64,000 nt of DNA from Thalassospira profundimaris (GCF_003326675.1 NZ_JPWF01000004.1:62001-126000), one strand, 5' to 3'. Counted from the first letter of the stretch, positions 1 through 9,423 are shown. Numbers and translations: made by a program. The notes: a model not told the origin generated them from the sequence alone.

Positions 1-2
1 CA

Positions 3-1034
3 TCAAAACGCGGTCGACTCTTTCCAGTAGTCGGTGCCGCCATCAGTGGCGTATTGGTCAATCTCGGCCAGTTCTTCAGATGAGAAGGACAGCCTATCGA
101 GCGCGCCCAGCGAATTCTCGAGTTGAGCGACTGTTCGTGCCCCGATTAGCGAAGATGTCACCCGAGGATCGCGTAGCGTCCAGGCGATCGCCATCTGCGC
201 CAATGTCTGTCCCCGACGCTCGGCAATCGCATTGAGCGCACGAATGCGGGCCAAAACATCTTCAGTCAAGGAACCCTTGTCGAGCAATCGCCCCTTCGCA
301 GCACGCGCGTCGTCAGGAATGCCTTTCAAATATTTCGAAGTCAGCAGCCCCTGCGCCAAAGGAGAGAAGGCAATACAGCCAGTGCCAAGCTCGTCGAGCG
401 TGCCGAGAAGACCATCTTCGATCCAACGGTTGAACATTGAGTAATTCGGCTGATGAATGAAGAGAGGTACCCTTTCTTCATTCAGAATAGCTGCGGCCTT
501 GCGGGTCAACTCTGGCGAGTAGCTGGAAATGCCGACATAAAGCGCCTTGCCCTGCCGGTGCAGTTGCGCAAGAGCTCCCATCGTTTCTTCCAGTGGCGTG
601 GTCGGATCAACGCGGTGCGAATAGAAAATATCGACATAGTCGAGCCCCATCCGTTTGAGCGACTGCTCGCAAGAAGCGATCAGATACTTCCGACTACCGC
701 CGATCCCGCCATAGGGTCCCGGCCACATGTCCCAGCCCGCCTTGGTCGAAATGATCATTTCATCGCGATAAGGTGCAAAGTCGGACGCCATGATCCGTCC
801 GAAATTCTCCTCGGCCGAACCATAGGGAGGACCATAATTGTTCGCCAGATCGAAATGGGTCACCCCCAGATCAAAGGCCCGTCGCAGGATCGCACGTCCT
901 GTCTCGAACACATCGACACCACCAAAGTTTTGCCACAGACCAAGCGAAATCGCCGGCAGGTCGATCCCGCTGCGCCCGCATCGACGGTAACTCATTCTCG
1001 TATTGTAACGATCTGATTGAGCTGTATAAGGCAT
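3..1034 (-). CDS. aldo/keto reductase (YghZ/MgrA-like)
   Basis: NAD(P)H-dependent aldo/keto reductase of the TIM-barrel superfamily, 343 residues from the chosen ATG. The catalytic tetrad is visible: Asp62, Tyr67 in NNYGPPYG, Lys98 in STKAG and His140 in SHR. The YGPPYGSAEENFGR stretch is typical of the L-glyceraldehyde 3-phosphate reductase/voltage-channel beta-subunit-like branch. The reading frame opens 9 bases earlier at a GTG (1043), but GGAGG sits about 9 bases before the ATG at 1034 and directly abuts the GTG, so the ATG is preferred. The gene ends at the window edge but is complete. A LysR regulator lies upstream on the same strand and may control it. The substrate cannot be read from the sequence. 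Confidence 0.9.
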   Translation of the reverse strand: MPYTAQSDRYNTRMSYRRCGRSGIDLPAISLGLWQNFGGVDVFETGRAILRRAFDLGVTHFDLANNYGPPYGSAEENFGRIMASDFAPYRDEMIISTKAGWDMWPGPYGGIGGSRKYLIASCEQSLKRMGLDYVDIFYSHRVDPTTPLEETMGALAQLHRQGKALYVGISSYSPELTRKAAAILNEERVPLFIHQPNYSMFNRWIEDGLLGTLDELGTGCIAFSPLAQGLLTSKYLKGIPDDARAAKGRLLDKGSLTEDVLARIRALNAIAERRGQTLAQMAIAWTLRDPRVTSSLIGARTVAQLENSLGALDRLSFSSEELAEIDQYATDGGTDYWKESTAF

Positions 1035-1221
1035 TTTAACCACCCTCCAATTCCTAATTGTCCTGCCTGTCTCCTTTCATTCAAAGGAGCCTGGGCAATG
1101 GAGGACTTATATTGCGCGCCGCCCTTCACCGGACAACAGCAAAGGGGCCTCACAACACTCAACGCGCTATTGAGAATTCCTCAACAAAGAAGAACGATGC
1201 TTTCACGCATGGGCATTTTTT

Positions 1222-2202
1222 TTACCGTGACAGACCCGTTACCAGACGCGGCAGCCCCTGATCTTCACGAATAATATCAATGAGTTCATGTAATCCGGGC
1301 GGGACTTGTCGTCTGCTGGGATAATAGATCGTGAACGGGGGCCCTTCAGATGCCCATTCCGGCAAAACGATTTCCAGAGTTCCCTGATCGACCTCGGAAC
1401 GCGCAAGCAATTCAAGACAATACGCAAAGCCCACCCCCCGCTTGGCAATATCAACAGCACGTTCAGAATCGTTTGAACAAAGTGGTCCTTTGACATCAAT
1501 ACGGGAAAGAGAAGAGCCATTACCAAGTTCCCAAGGGTAGCGACTATTATCACCGACGCGCATTTCGATACAAGGACGGTCCAGCAATTCCTCTGGTGTT
1601 TCAGGTCTGCCACATTTTTCAATAAGTTCTGGCGATGCAACCACCACCCATTGGAGCGGCTTGGATAAGGCAACACCAATCATGTCCTGAGGAACGCGAT
1701 CACCATAACGAATGCCTGCATCAAAACCTTCGGCAACGATATCTGTAAAGTGATCGTCCACAGAAAGGTCCAGTTTCATCTCCGGAAACCGTTGCACATA
1801 TCTTGGCAAAGCTGGCCCCAGAATCCACTTTGCTGCGTCTCGCAAAGCATTTAATCGCAATCGACCAATCGGAAAATCCCGGTAACGGATCAAGGAACCA
1901 AGTGCTTCGTCAATGTTCTGAAAGCCAACCTCAAGCTGCTTTGCCAACGTCGCACCGGCCTCCGTCGCAGTAAGGGACCTGCTTGTTCTGTTTAAAAGCT
2001 TCACGCCCAATTCAGCTTCAAGCTTGCGCAAACGATGGCTCAAGGCTGACGTTGTAACACCAAGCTCAATTGCCGCCTGGCTCATGTTCTGTCGGCGAGC
2101 AATCGTAACAAAGACTTTCAAATCCGCGAGTAGAGATCGATCAAATGTACGCAGAATTCCACTCCCACCGGTCATAAGCAAGGATTCAGCCAGCATGTAC
2201 AT
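1222..2202 (-). CDS. LysR-family transcriptional regulator
   Basis: DNA-binding regulator of about 326 residues. The winged helix-turn-helix occupies roughly residues 25-85 (LLADLKVFVTIARRQNMSQA, then the recognition helix with TTSALSHRLRKLEAELG and LLNRTSRSLTAT), followed by the LysR substrate-binding domain to about residue 310. The branch resembles the AaeR/DmlR-type regulators that often control neighbouring oxidoreductases. It lies upstream of, and on the same strand as, the aldo/keto reductase with a gap of about 190 bases. A later ATG (2175) is possible but has no better ribosome site. The inducer is unknown. Confidence 0.88.
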   Translation of the reverse strand: MYMLAESLLMTGGSGILRTFDRSLLADLKVFVTIARRQNMSQAAIELGVTTSALSHRLRKLEAELGVKLLNRTSRSLTATEAGATLAKQLEVGFQNIDEALGSLIRYRDFPIGRLRLNALRDAAKWILGPALPRYVQRFPEMKLDLSVDDHFTDIVAEGFDAGIRYGDRVPQDMIGVALSKPLQWVVVASPELIEKCGRPETPEELLDRPCIEMRVGDNSRYPWELGNGSSLSRIDVKGPLCSNDSERAVDIAKRGVGFAYCLELLARSEVDQGTLEIVLPEWASEGPPFTIYYPSRRQVPPGLHELIDIIREDQGLPRLVTGLSR

Positions 2203-2793
2203 ATCACCGAATTAACCTGTTCGAAACAATGCATGTCTATCCCGCTTTATTTCAGCGCACCATCAAAAGGCTCTCATAGTGACCACAGCCAAAAGCTGAA
2301 CTATGGGGACCTGAAACCGGATCGTCTGGCGAAAATCCAAATAAATACAGTCAGTTCGACGCCATAATATCCGTAAAGGACTCACTGTCTTTCTGACGTT
2401 CCACTTCGATCAAACATTCCGACAAAGCCTTGCTGATCATCTGATAAGTATCACTCCCACCCAGAATTCTTCAGGCCCCGTAAAGCTCATGCCCCTGTAG
2501 CTCAAGTAAGGGGCCTCTCAAGCAATGTATAAGTTGAAAAAGCGACAAGAAAATCTAGAATTTCCGCAGGGCCTCAAACCAGAGACATCCGTCAAATGAT
2601 TGAGATTAAATGACATTATCAGTGCCGAAAAAATAGCGATTCAATGTGTCATTTGCACGGAATTTTATGTGTCATAAAGTGACTGATTTCCAACGGCGTG
2701 GTTGATTTCCAATCTCGTTTTATGCGATCACTTCACAGATCGGCTCCACATGACTTTTTTGTTTTTTGTCACCCGGATAACAGGCGATCAACG
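2203..2793. other. 591-base stretch with no convincing gene
   Basis: No full-length coding region was seen on either strand. The stretch is AT-richer than its neighbours. It holds the LysR promoter region at its left end, a 29-codon minus-strand open frame (2351-2440, listed separately) and two copies of TGATTTCCAA near 2685 and 2704. The plus strand around 2750-2790 runs into the end of the lactonase gene. It may be a decayed gene remnant. Confidence 0.5.
2351..2440 (-). pseudogene. possible gene remnant, 29 codons
   Basis: A minus-strand frame starts MISKALSECLIEVERQKDSE and ends in TGA at 2351. Upstream in frame the translation continues as RILGGSDTYQ back to a stop, with a further short stretch (ELYGA) before it. 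The composition looks protein-like with an amphipathic helix, but there is no good ribosome site and no recognised family. It could be the tail of a lost gene or chance. Confidence 0.2.
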
Positions 2794-3687
2794 CTATTCG
2801 CGGAACCGCGTTACCGGTACGCCCGGAACTTCGACCCGCAATGAAACCAGTTTGCCGGCATCGGGGAATTCGGCGCGCTTTTCTGCGCTATAACCTTCCT
2901 GATGGCTGGTGACAAAAAGCGTCTTCATGTCCGGGCCGCCAAAGCACGGCATGGTCGGATTGGGCATCGGCATCGGGATAGACAGCAAAAGTGTCCCGTC
3001 CGGGGCAAAGCGGTTCAGATTGCCTGCCGACACACCGGCCGACCAATAGCAACCTTCCATATCCACGGCCCCGCCATCCGGACGGCCCAGCGTATCGTCA
3101 AGATCAAGGAAACGGGTGCAGTTGGAAATATTGCCGCTGGCAACATCAAAGTCCCAGCGATTGACCCACGGCCCGCGAGAATCCGAATGATACATGTTCG
3201 AACCATCCGGCGACCATGCAATGCCGTTGGAAATCTTGAACCCCTGTGCCTTTTCCTCGATCTTACCGTCGGCGGTAATGCGATAGAGTGATGCAATCGG
3301 TTGCTTGTCGGCATTGTCATCCATCGTGCCAACCCAGAACGCGCCATCCGGGCCGATCTTGCCATCATTGGTGCGGCTTTTGATCCCGTCTTCAATACGG
3401 CACAGCGTTGTGCGTTCATCCGTTTCAGGATCAAGGAACAGGATGTCCTTGCGCAGAGCCACAATGATGCGCCCGGCATCGGTCAGGCCAAAACAGCCCA
3501 GTTCACTGTCAAAATTCCAGACATGCCGGTCACCCGATGCGATATCAAGCGCATGCAGCTTGCCACTGAGGATATCGGTCCAGTAAAGCCGGTTTTTCTG
3601 CCCATCCCAGTTCGGGCATTCCGCCAAAGTAAAGGTTTCATTCAGCAAAATTTCCGGCTGAAAAAGCACGTTATCCGACCCAGACAT
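2794..3687 (-). CDS. SMP-30/gluconolactonase-family sugar lactonase
   Basis: Six-bladed beta-propeller lactonase of 297 residues, the usual length. Metal ligands expected for the family are present: Glu23 in AECPNW, Asn154 in ISNGIAWS and Asp204 in RPDGGA, with Asn107 in RTNDGK as the substrate-side asparagine. The family hydrolyses aldonolactones (gluconolactone, xylonolactone, arabinonolactone) to the acids. Its neighbours are two FadR-type regulators, an aldose 1-epimerase and a pentulokinase-like enzyme, so a role in an oxidative or mixed sugar route is likely. A TCATATGAT element lies 16 bases before the ATG and recurs upstream of the epimerase, suggesting common control. The exact sugar is unknown. 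Confidence 0.88.
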   Translation of the reverse strand: MSGSDNVLFQPEILLNETFTLAECPNWDGQKNRLYWTDILSGKLHALDIASGDRHVWNFDSELGCFGLTDAGRIIVALRKDILFLDPETDERTTLCRIEDGIKSRTNDGKIGPDGAFWVGTMDDNADKQPIASLYRITADGKIEEKAQGFKISNGIAWSPDGSNMYHSDSRGPWVNRWDFDVASGNISNCTRFLDLDDTLGRPDGGAVDMEGCYWSAGVSAGNLNRFAPDGTLLLSIPMPMPNPTMPCFGGPDMKTLFVTSHQEGYSAEKRAEFPDAGKLVSLRVEVPGVPVTRFRE

Positions 3688-3702
3688 ATCTACCCCGTAA
3701 AT

Positions 3703-3711
3703 TCATATGAT
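3703..3711 (-). promoter_or_regulatory. candidate shared operator TCATATGAT
   Basis: The near-palindrome TCATATGAT occurs just upstream of the lactonase start and again at 5767-5775 upstream of the epimerase start, in both cases followed on the minus strand by an A/T-rich TTT run. Shared placement before two genes of one sugar cluster suggests a binding site for one of the two local GntR regulators. Nine bases is short, so chance cannot be excluded. Confidence 0.35.
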
Positions 3712-3876
3712 CAATTTCAATGGATACTGGTGTGCCCATCCGAGTCCCTGCTTGTCAACATTATTTGCCTTTTGGCTTTGCGGGCAAGGCTGCCAAAACC
3801 GTCAGCCCGGCAAACCGAAAACAGCATGTAACCGGTTTGCAGGCGCGGGTTTGACGCCGGATCGGAGGATTGAAAA

Positions 3877-4593
3877 TCACATTTCGCGGGCGTGATCGGT
3901 AAGACGCTGACGGGCTTGATGCAGGTGATACCGCATCATCAATTCGGCACTTTCGCCGTCGCGGCCCAGAATCGCGTCATAAATCTGGCGATGTTCGGCC
4001 AGAACACGTTTGGCGCGCTCGGCCGAACCGGCACGCGTGATATTAAGGGCCACATTCATTGATTTCTGCATCACGCCATGCAGGGAATTCAGGATGGTCA
4101 AAAAGATTTCATTGCCGCTGGCACGTGCGATGGCCATGTGGAAATCAAAATCGGCCTTATCGGCAATATCGCCCGCCGCCACGCTATTTTCCAAGCGGCT
4201 CAGTGCATTTTCAATGTCGCGATGATGGCGCACACTGGCCCGTTCGGCCGCCATACGCGCAGTTGCACCTTCGATTGCAAGGCGGGCCTCGAAACAGCGC
4301 AGAAGTCCTGCCACATCATTGACGCCACCAAATTCGATCAGACCTTGGGGCGGGCGCTTTTTAACAAAGGACCCAACGCCCTGACGCGCATAGACAAGCC
4401 CGTCAGATTGCAGTTTGCGCAGCGCTTCGCGAACAACCGGACGCGATACGCCAAAGGATGCACAAATCTCGTTCTCGGATGGAAGTTTGGTTCCCTCGCC
4501 CAAATTACCTGAGACGATCTGTTCCAGAATTTGACCATAAAGCTGATCGGCCAGTTTTTCGCGTTTCTGAACCTTAAGAAGCAACTCCGCCAT
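3877..4593 (-). CDS. FadR-type GntR transcriptional regulator
   Basis: About 238 residues from the ATG at 4593; GGGGA stands just before it. The frame also opens at a GTG (4608), which would have no spaced ribosome site. The N-terminal winged helix (roughly residues 10-75) contains KLPSENEICASFGVSRPVVR and LQSDGLVYARQGVGSFV. The C-terminal FCD all-helical effector domain runs from about residue 90 to 230, with the histidines expected for metal-assisted ligand binding (DFHMAIARASGNEIF and YHLHQARQRL). It sits between the lactonase and epimerase genes and probably senses a sugar acid or related intermediate of this cluster. Confidence 0.9.
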   Translation of the reverse strand: MAELLLKVQKREKLADQLYGQILEQIVSGNLGEGTKLPSENEICASFGVSRPVVREALRKLQSDGLVYARQGVGSFVKKRPPQGLIEFGGVNDVAGLLRCFEARLAIEGATARMAAERASVRHHRDIENALSRLENSVAAGDIADKADFDFHMAIARASGNEIFLTILNSLHGVMQKSMNVALNITRAGSAERAKRVLAEHRQIYDAILGRDGESAELMMRYHLHQARQRLTDHAREM

Positions 4594-4634
4594 CCCGTTC
4601 CCCGACACCTGTCATTACTTGTTATGTTGTCATT

Positions 4635-4646
4635 CTTACTTGTAAG
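4635..4646. promoter_or_regulatory. inverted repeat upstream of GntR gene
   Basis: CTTACTTGTAAG is an inverted repeat (arms CTTAC and GTAAG, 2-base centre) about 40 bases before the regulator's start. The TTGT/ACAA content resembles sites of FadR-type repressors, so autoregulation is plausible. Confidence 0.3.
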
Positions 4647-4817
4647 TTTTACCGGTTATTGACCAAGGGGTAAAGCCCAAGGGAGAATGTCCAAAAGGCA
4701 AGCCCCCGCGCCATATCCATGTATGGCACAGGGCATATCGGCCAAGCAGATCAATCGACCAGCGAATAATCCCGGCTTTGCGGGGCCGCGATATCATCAT
4801 CATCGACAAGCCCGCTA

Positions 4818-5738
4818 TCAGGACGCGCCCAGCAAGGATGGGATCAGCGTCATGGTGCCGCTAAGTGTCTGATTTTTATCAAGCACCAGAAGATCGCCGA
4901 ATTCCTTGAATTCCGGCCGGTTATGCACGTTGGGCACATGGGTTACCGGCTCGACACAGAATGTCTTGCCGTCTTCGGGGATATAGAATTGCAGGTTCGA
5001 GAATTTGTCGCTTGCCAGCATCTTGATGCTGTACCCGGCATCTTCCCACACCATGTCGGCTTCGCGGTGCCACCCGGTATAATGCACATCAAGACCCAGG
5101 TTATGTCGGATCATTTTGCCATCGGAGAAATCCCGGCCAAGATCGATCACCGTACGCGTGGTGGGCAACATATCATCATCGGTGCCAAAACAATCGGTGG
5201 CGATGAACTGAACCGATGCATCATCGCCGCCCGGAAACCAGGGATGCAATCCGATCCCATAGGGCATCGGCGTCCGCCCCAGATGCCGCACACCGATTTC
5301 AAGTGTTACGTCGTCCGGCGTGACCTTGAATTCCTGCCAGGCGACATAGACAAAGCCGCTTTCGGGATCGTCATGCTTGTGATTGAACCGCAGACTGTCG
5401 ACCGTCGGGCGTTCAATATTCCACAAAGCCCCGCGCCCAAATCCGTGAATGGCGTGCGGGCTTGGCGGACGGTTGGCCGGCACCTTGACGATGCGACCAT
5501 CAAAATCAAATTCGGAAAAGGCCAGACGATTGGCAAACGGCACCATCGGGAAACAGCCAAGACTGGATGGATTGCCCGATGCAATGGCCTGCTCGGTAAC
5601 CGGGCGTAACAGATTGACGGTTCCCTTGCCGTCCGGGCGGCTCCAGTCAATACGTGATATCGCCCCACCCTGGGGAACAATGCCGATCTGAAACGGGCCG
5701 CTGTTCCAGCGGTATTCAGCGTCGCCTTTTTTGGCCAT
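4818..5738 (-). CDS. aldose 1-epimerase (mutarotase) family protein
   Basis: About 306 residues. Galactose-mutarotase-like beta-sandwich that interconverts the anomers of aldoses. Visible landmarks are the catalytic-histidine region HAIHGFGRGALW (about residue 95), GIGLHPWF (about residue 170) and the acidic FCVEPVTHVPN near the C-terminus, which supplies the catalytic glutamate. The frame opens at a TTG (5753), but the ATG at 5738 has GAGG about 9 bases upstream and is chosen. It belongs with the lactonase and kinase as part of a sugar-use cluster. Sugar specificity cannot be told from sequence. Confidence 0.87.
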   Translation of the reverse strand: MAKKGDAEYRWNSGPFQIGIVPQGGAISRIDWSRPDGKGTVNLLRPVTEQAIASGNPSSLGCFPMVPFANRLAFSEFDFDGRIVKVPANRPPSPHAIHGFGRGALWNIERPTVDSLRFNHKHDDPESGFVYVAWQEFKVTPDDVTLEIGVRHLGRTPMPYGIGLHPWFPGGDDASVQFIATDCFGTDDDMLPTTRTVIDLGRDFSDGKMIRHNLGLDVHYTGWHREADMVWEDAGYSIKMLASDKFSNLQFYIPEDGKTFCVEPVTHVPNVHNRPEFKEFGDLLVLDKNQTLSGTMTLIPSLLGAS

Positions 5739-5766
5739 ATGCAATTGCCTCAAATTCCAACCAAAA

Positions 5767-5775
5767 TCATATGAT
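5767..5775 (-). promoter_or_regulatory. candidate shared operator TCATATGAT
   Basis: Second copy of the TCATATGAT element found at 3703-3711. It lies 29 bases before the epimerase ATG, within the divergent region shared with the GntR gene starting at 5914. Confidence 0.35.
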
Positions 5776-5913
5776 GACTTTACAGAACCATCCCCGTTCG
5801 ATTATTTGAAGATGGTAAGCCCATTGCGCCAACCAAAACTTTAACATCGGCTTTGACGATGGGCGTCATTTTTATATCCGGTTGTTTTACACCGGATTTA
5901 TCGGACACGCAAA

Positions 5914-6645
5914 ATGAAGAAACCCAGTGTGAAAAACACGCCCCGCAAAGTTTCGCTGACGGAAAAAGTCATCGCCAGCCTGCGCGCCGAAATTGAAAGC
6001 GGCCAGCGCGAACCGGGCAGCAAATTGCCAACCGAACCGGTTCTGACCGAACGATTTGGCGTCAGCCGCACGGTGGTGCGCGAAGCCATCGCAGCGCTCA
6101 AGGCCGATGGCCTGCTTGAACCGCGCCAGGGGGCTGGTGTGTTTGTTCTCGCACCCGAAGCACGCAGCAGCGACAAATCACTCTTTGAAGTTGATTACGC
6201 GCAGGTATCTGACGTTCTGGAAATCCTTGAACTGCGTATGGCGGTCGAGATCGAGGCCGCCGGCCTTGCCTGCACGCGAAGCTCAGTCGCCCAGCAAGCC
6301 AAGATTTTCGAAGCGATGGAAAAAATGGAACAGGCCATCGAAAAAGGCGAACCCACCTCGCAGGGCGATTTCGAATTCCACAGCGCCATTGCAGCGGCCA
6401 CCAACAACCGGCGTTTTGTCGAATTTCTGGAACATCTTGGCGACAAAACCATCCCACGTGCGCAACTGCGCCGCCGCCCGCCCGAGGTCGAAGACCAGAA
6501 ATCCTATATGCAGATGCTTATGGGCGAACACCGGCGCATCTATGATGCGATTGCCACACGCGATGGTGAAGGCGCACGCCAAGCCATGCGCGATCACCTA
6601 AGCCTGAGCCAGACCCGCTATCAGAAACTTCTGACCCAGCGCTAA
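5914..6645 (+). CDS. FadR-type GntR transcriptional regulator
   Basis: 243 residues. The N-terminal winged helix-turn-helix spans roughly residues 10-75 (KLPTEPVLTERFGVSRTVVR, then LLEPRQGAGVFV). The FCD domain occupies about 85-235, with the aspartate/histidine set FEFHSAIAAATNN and GEHRRIYDAI...RDHL. It is paralogous to the other GntR protein of this cluster and divergently placed from the epimerase gene, so it is the likely local regulator of either the epimerase or the kinase. A ligand such as a sugar acid is expected from the family but is not shown here. Confidence 0.9.
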   Translation: MKKPSVKNTPRKVSLTEKVIASLRAEIESGQREPGSKLPTEPVLTERFGVSRTVVREAIAALKADGLLEPRQGAGVFVLAPEARSSDKSLFEVDYAQVSDVLEILELRMAVEIEAAGLACTRSSVAQQAKIFEAMEKMEQAIEKGEPTSQGDFEFHSAIAAATNNRRFVEFLEHLGDKTIPRAQLRRRPPEVEDQKSYMQMLMGEHRRIYDAIATRDGEGARQAMRDHLSLSQTRYQKLLTQR

Positions 6646-6662
6646 AAGCCGGTATCAGGGGT

Positions 6663-7448
6663 TCAGGCCGCAATCACCGCGGCCAAAATCCCCATATCAT
6701 CAATCACGATATCGGCCCCGGCATCATAAAGCCGGTTCGCTGCCTCGGAATGTTGGCCGTCATAATGCCCGCCACCGACAAAGCCGATGCATTTCATGCC
6801 CGCGGCAACCGCGGCGGTGACACCGGCGACGGAATCTTCGATGACGATTGTTGATTTGGGCGCAAAGCCCATGTCGGCGCAGGCATGCAGGAACAGATCA
6901 GGGGCCGGTTTGCCATTCCGGACGAAATCGGCACTGTAAATCCGATCATCAAACCACTGTCCCAGCCCGGTCACGGTCATGGTTTTTTCAAGACGCTCGA
7001 CCGAGCTGCTTGATGATATGCAAAAGGCGATTTTGCGCGATCGCAAGGCTTCAAGGACCGCATCGATATCACCGATCTTGCGCAACTCAATATCATAGCG
7101 GGCAAACAGTTTCTCATAGAAGAACGGTTTGAATTCGGTCTTGATGTCGCGCCCGGTCTCAACCCGAATGTGATCAATCGGTGCCGAGCTTGACCGTCCG
7201 GTGAATTTGTCGGCCACTTCCTTGAAGGTCAGCGGCGCACCAAAATGATCGAGCACATCAACAAGCGTCGCCAGCGAGATCGGTTCACTGTCCACCAGCA
7301 CACCGTCGCAATCAAATAGCACGATCTGACAATCATCCAACAATCGGGTAATCGTATCCGCAGCTGTTGTGCGTTGATCCAGCCCCGGACGGCTGGCGTC
7401 TGCGACGTCGTTTCCCGTTACGTTTCCATCTTTGTTTTTATCGGCCAT
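6663..7448 (-). CDS. HAD-superfamily phosphatase (beta-phosphoglucomutase-like)
   Basis: About 261 residues from the ATG at 7448 (AGG about 7 bases upstream). The frame also opens at a TTG at 7469. HAD motif I is LFDCDGVLVDSEP (nucleophile and general-acid aspartates), motif II lies in FCISSSSS, and motif III/IV in GKPAPDLFLHAC and IVIEDSVAGVTAA. The cap is of the alpha-helical C1 type as in sugar-phosphate phosphatases and beta-phosphoglucomutase. Roughly 40 residues precede the first motif, which is longer than usual and rich in Asp/Asn/Lys. Placement in the sugar cluster suggests a sugar or polyol phosphate substrate. It is divergent from the kinase gene. Confidence 0.87.
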   Translation of the reverse strand: MADKNKDGNVTGNDVADASRPGLDQRTTAADTITRLLDDCQIVLFDCDGVLVDSEPISLATLVDVLDHFGAPLTFKEVADKFTGRSSSAPIDHIRVETGRDIKTEFKPFFYEKLFARYDIELRKIGDIDAVLEALRSRKIAFCISSSSSVERLEKTMTVTGLGQWFDDRIYSADFVRNGKPAPDLFLHACADMGFAPKSTIVIEDSVAGVTAAVAAGMKCIGFVGGGHYDGQHSEAANRLYDAGADIVIDDMGILAAVIAA

Positions 7449-7637
7449 GTTAAACCTGGCTTGTTTCAAGTATGTGATAAAAGCAGCCTAGCGAATGCAT
7501 CGTTTCAGCGTCAACATAAATGAACATTTGACCAACAATTGAACTTTTAATCAAATCGCCATCAAACAGCCCAACCAAAGACACCCGGCAATCGGCATAA
7601 CGCCTGAAAACCGGGGAAATCCGGAGGAAGCCCCATT

Positions 7638-9242
7638 ATGAGTCCCAAAGACACCTGCTTTATCGGTGTGGATGTCGGCACCGGCAGCGCCCGCGCAGGC
7701 GTGTTTGATGCCAACGGCAAACTGCTTGGCAGTGCCGCCCATGCAATCGCGATGAACCGCCCGAAACCCGATTTTGTCGAACAGGATTCGGAAAATATCT
7801 GGCAATCGGTGTGTCAGTCGGTACGCGACGCGTTGAAAAAATCCGCCGTCGCACCGGAAAAAATTGGTGCCATCGGATTTGATGCCACCTGTTCGCTTGT
7901 CATCCGCGATCAGGATAATCGTCCGATGGGCGTGACACCGGGCGGGGCTGATAACTGGGACGTGATTGTCTGGATGGATCACCGGGCCGTACGCGAAGCC
8001 GAGGAATGCACCGCGACCGGATCAGAAGTTCTGAAATTCATTGGCGGCACCATGTCCCCGGAAATGGAAATGCCGAAATTGATGTGGTTGAAACGCCATA
8101 ACAAACCCGCTTGGGACAAAATGGGTGCGGCCTATGATCTGGCCGATTTCCTGTCATTCCGGGCAACGGGCAGCAATGCAAGGTCCTGTTGCACAGTGAC
8201 CTGCAAATGGACCTATCTGGCCCATCAGGATACGCCATGGGATCGCGACTTCCTGTCGGTCATCGGCATGGAAGACCTTAATGACAAGATCAACATGCAT
8301 GAAAGCGCGCTTGCGGTTGGTGATCTGATCGGCACCCTTGATGCACAGGGCGCGGCCGATCTTGGACTGACCACGGATTGCGTTGTCGGCGCGGGTCTGA
8401 TTGATGCCCATGCCGGTGCGCTTGGTACGCTTGGCGAATATCTTGATGGCAATCTTGATCAGCATTTCGCAATGATTGCCGGGACCTCGACCTGCCATAT
8501 GGCGCTTTCGAAAGAACCGCGCTTTATCAAGGGCATCTGGGGTCCGTATTTCGGCGCGATTGCGCCGGGGCTGTGGCTTAATGAAGGGGGTCAGTCGGCA
8601 ACCGGGGCGTTGCTTGATCACGTGGTTGCCATGCATCCGTTTTCCCATGGCATGGGCCGCGAAGCCCACAAGCTTGCCGGTGAAAAGCTGTTGCCGCTGA
8701 TGGCTGACAACACCGATCTTTCGCCGCGCCTGCATGTGTTACCGGACTTCCATGGCAACCGATCCCCGCTTGCCGACCCCGAGGCCCTTGGGGTGATTTC
8801 CGGTCTGACGCTTGATCAAAGCGAGGAAAGCTTCCTGATGCTCTATTGGGCGACGGCCTGTGCCATTGCCTATGGCACGCGTCATATCATCGATGCGCTA
8901 AATGACACCGGATACGACATCACCCACATTCATCTCAGTGGCGGGCATACCGCATCAAAGGTGCTGGTGAAACTTTATGCCGATGTTACCGGATGCCATG
9001 TTGTGATGTCTGATTGCGAAGAGCCGGTATTGCTGGGATCGGCCATGCTGGCCGCGGCTGCCCTTGATCGTGATGGCGGACTGGCACATGCCGCACGCCA
9101 GATGGCGGGCAAGGAAACCCTTCATGCGCCAGACGAAAATGCCAAGGCCGATCATGATCGCCGCTATGCAATCTTCCATCAGATGCACGCCCATCGTCAG
9201 GCCCTTGATGCCATGAGCAAATCGGGTGCCGGGCACGCCTGA
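7638..9242 (+). CDS. FGGY-family pentulose kinase (ribulokinase-like)
   Basis: 534 residues, the right length for the FGGY branch typified by the human FGGY/YDR109C D-ribulokinases and bacterial YpCarbK proteins. The phosphate-binding loop is GVDVGTGSARAG (residues 10-21). The N-terminal domain contains GFDATCSLV and VWMDHRA, the catalytic aspartate is Asp256 in GLIDAHAG, and the C-terminal ATP-binding domain has LSGGHTASKVLVKLYADVTG. It phosphorylates a ketopentose or pentitol with ATP in the cytoplasm. A strong GGAGGA site precedes the ATG. A rho-independent terminator follows at 9321-9350. The exact pentulose is not determined by sequence alone. Confidence 0.9.
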   Translation: MSPKDTCFIGVDVGTGSARAGVFDANGKLLGSAAHAIAMNRPKPDFVEQDSENIWQSVCQSVRDALKKSAVAPEKIGAIGFDATCSLVIRDQDNRPMGVTPGGADNWDVIVWMDHRAVREAEECTATGSEVLKFIGGTMSPEMEMPKLMWLKRHNKPAWDKMGAAYDLADFLSFRATGSNARSCCTVTCKWTYLAHQDTPWDRDFLSVIGMEDLNDKINMHESALAVGDLIGTLDAQGAADLGLTTDCVVGAGLIDAHAGALGTLGEYLDGNLDQHFAMIAGTSTCHMALSKEPRFIKGIWGPYFGAIAPGLWLNEGGQSATGALLDHVVAMHPFSHGMGREAHKLAGEKLLPLMADNTDLSPRLHVLPDFHGNRSPLADPEALGVISGLTLDQSEESFLMLYWATACAIAYGTRHIIDALNDTGYDITHIHLSGGHTASKVLVKLYADVTGCHVVMSDCEEPVLLGSAMLAAAALDRDGGLAHAARQMAGKETLHAPDENAKADHDRRYAIFHQMHAHRQALDAMSKSGAGHA

Positions 9243-9320
9243 AAACTCTTCCCCCTGCCCTTCTTGCCGGGCAGCCCAACCAAAAGGCGCTTGACGCCAC
9301 TTTTGGATAGGGCCAAAACA

Positions 9321-9350
9321 AAAGGGCCGATGCTTTCGCATCGGCCCTTT
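9321..9350 (+). terminator. rho-independent terminator after the kinase gene
   Basis: Perfect 13-base-pair stem (AAAGGGCCGATGC, loop TTTC, complement) followed by CTTTC, 80 bases after the kinase stop codon. The stem begins with A and ends with T runs, so it may work in both directions. Confidence 0.8.
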
Positions 9351-9423
9351 CTTTCGCACGCGCAACGGCGGGGTCGGGGGATCATGCAGATTTAATATTC
9401 TGCACCGTCACGGCGCGATGCCT

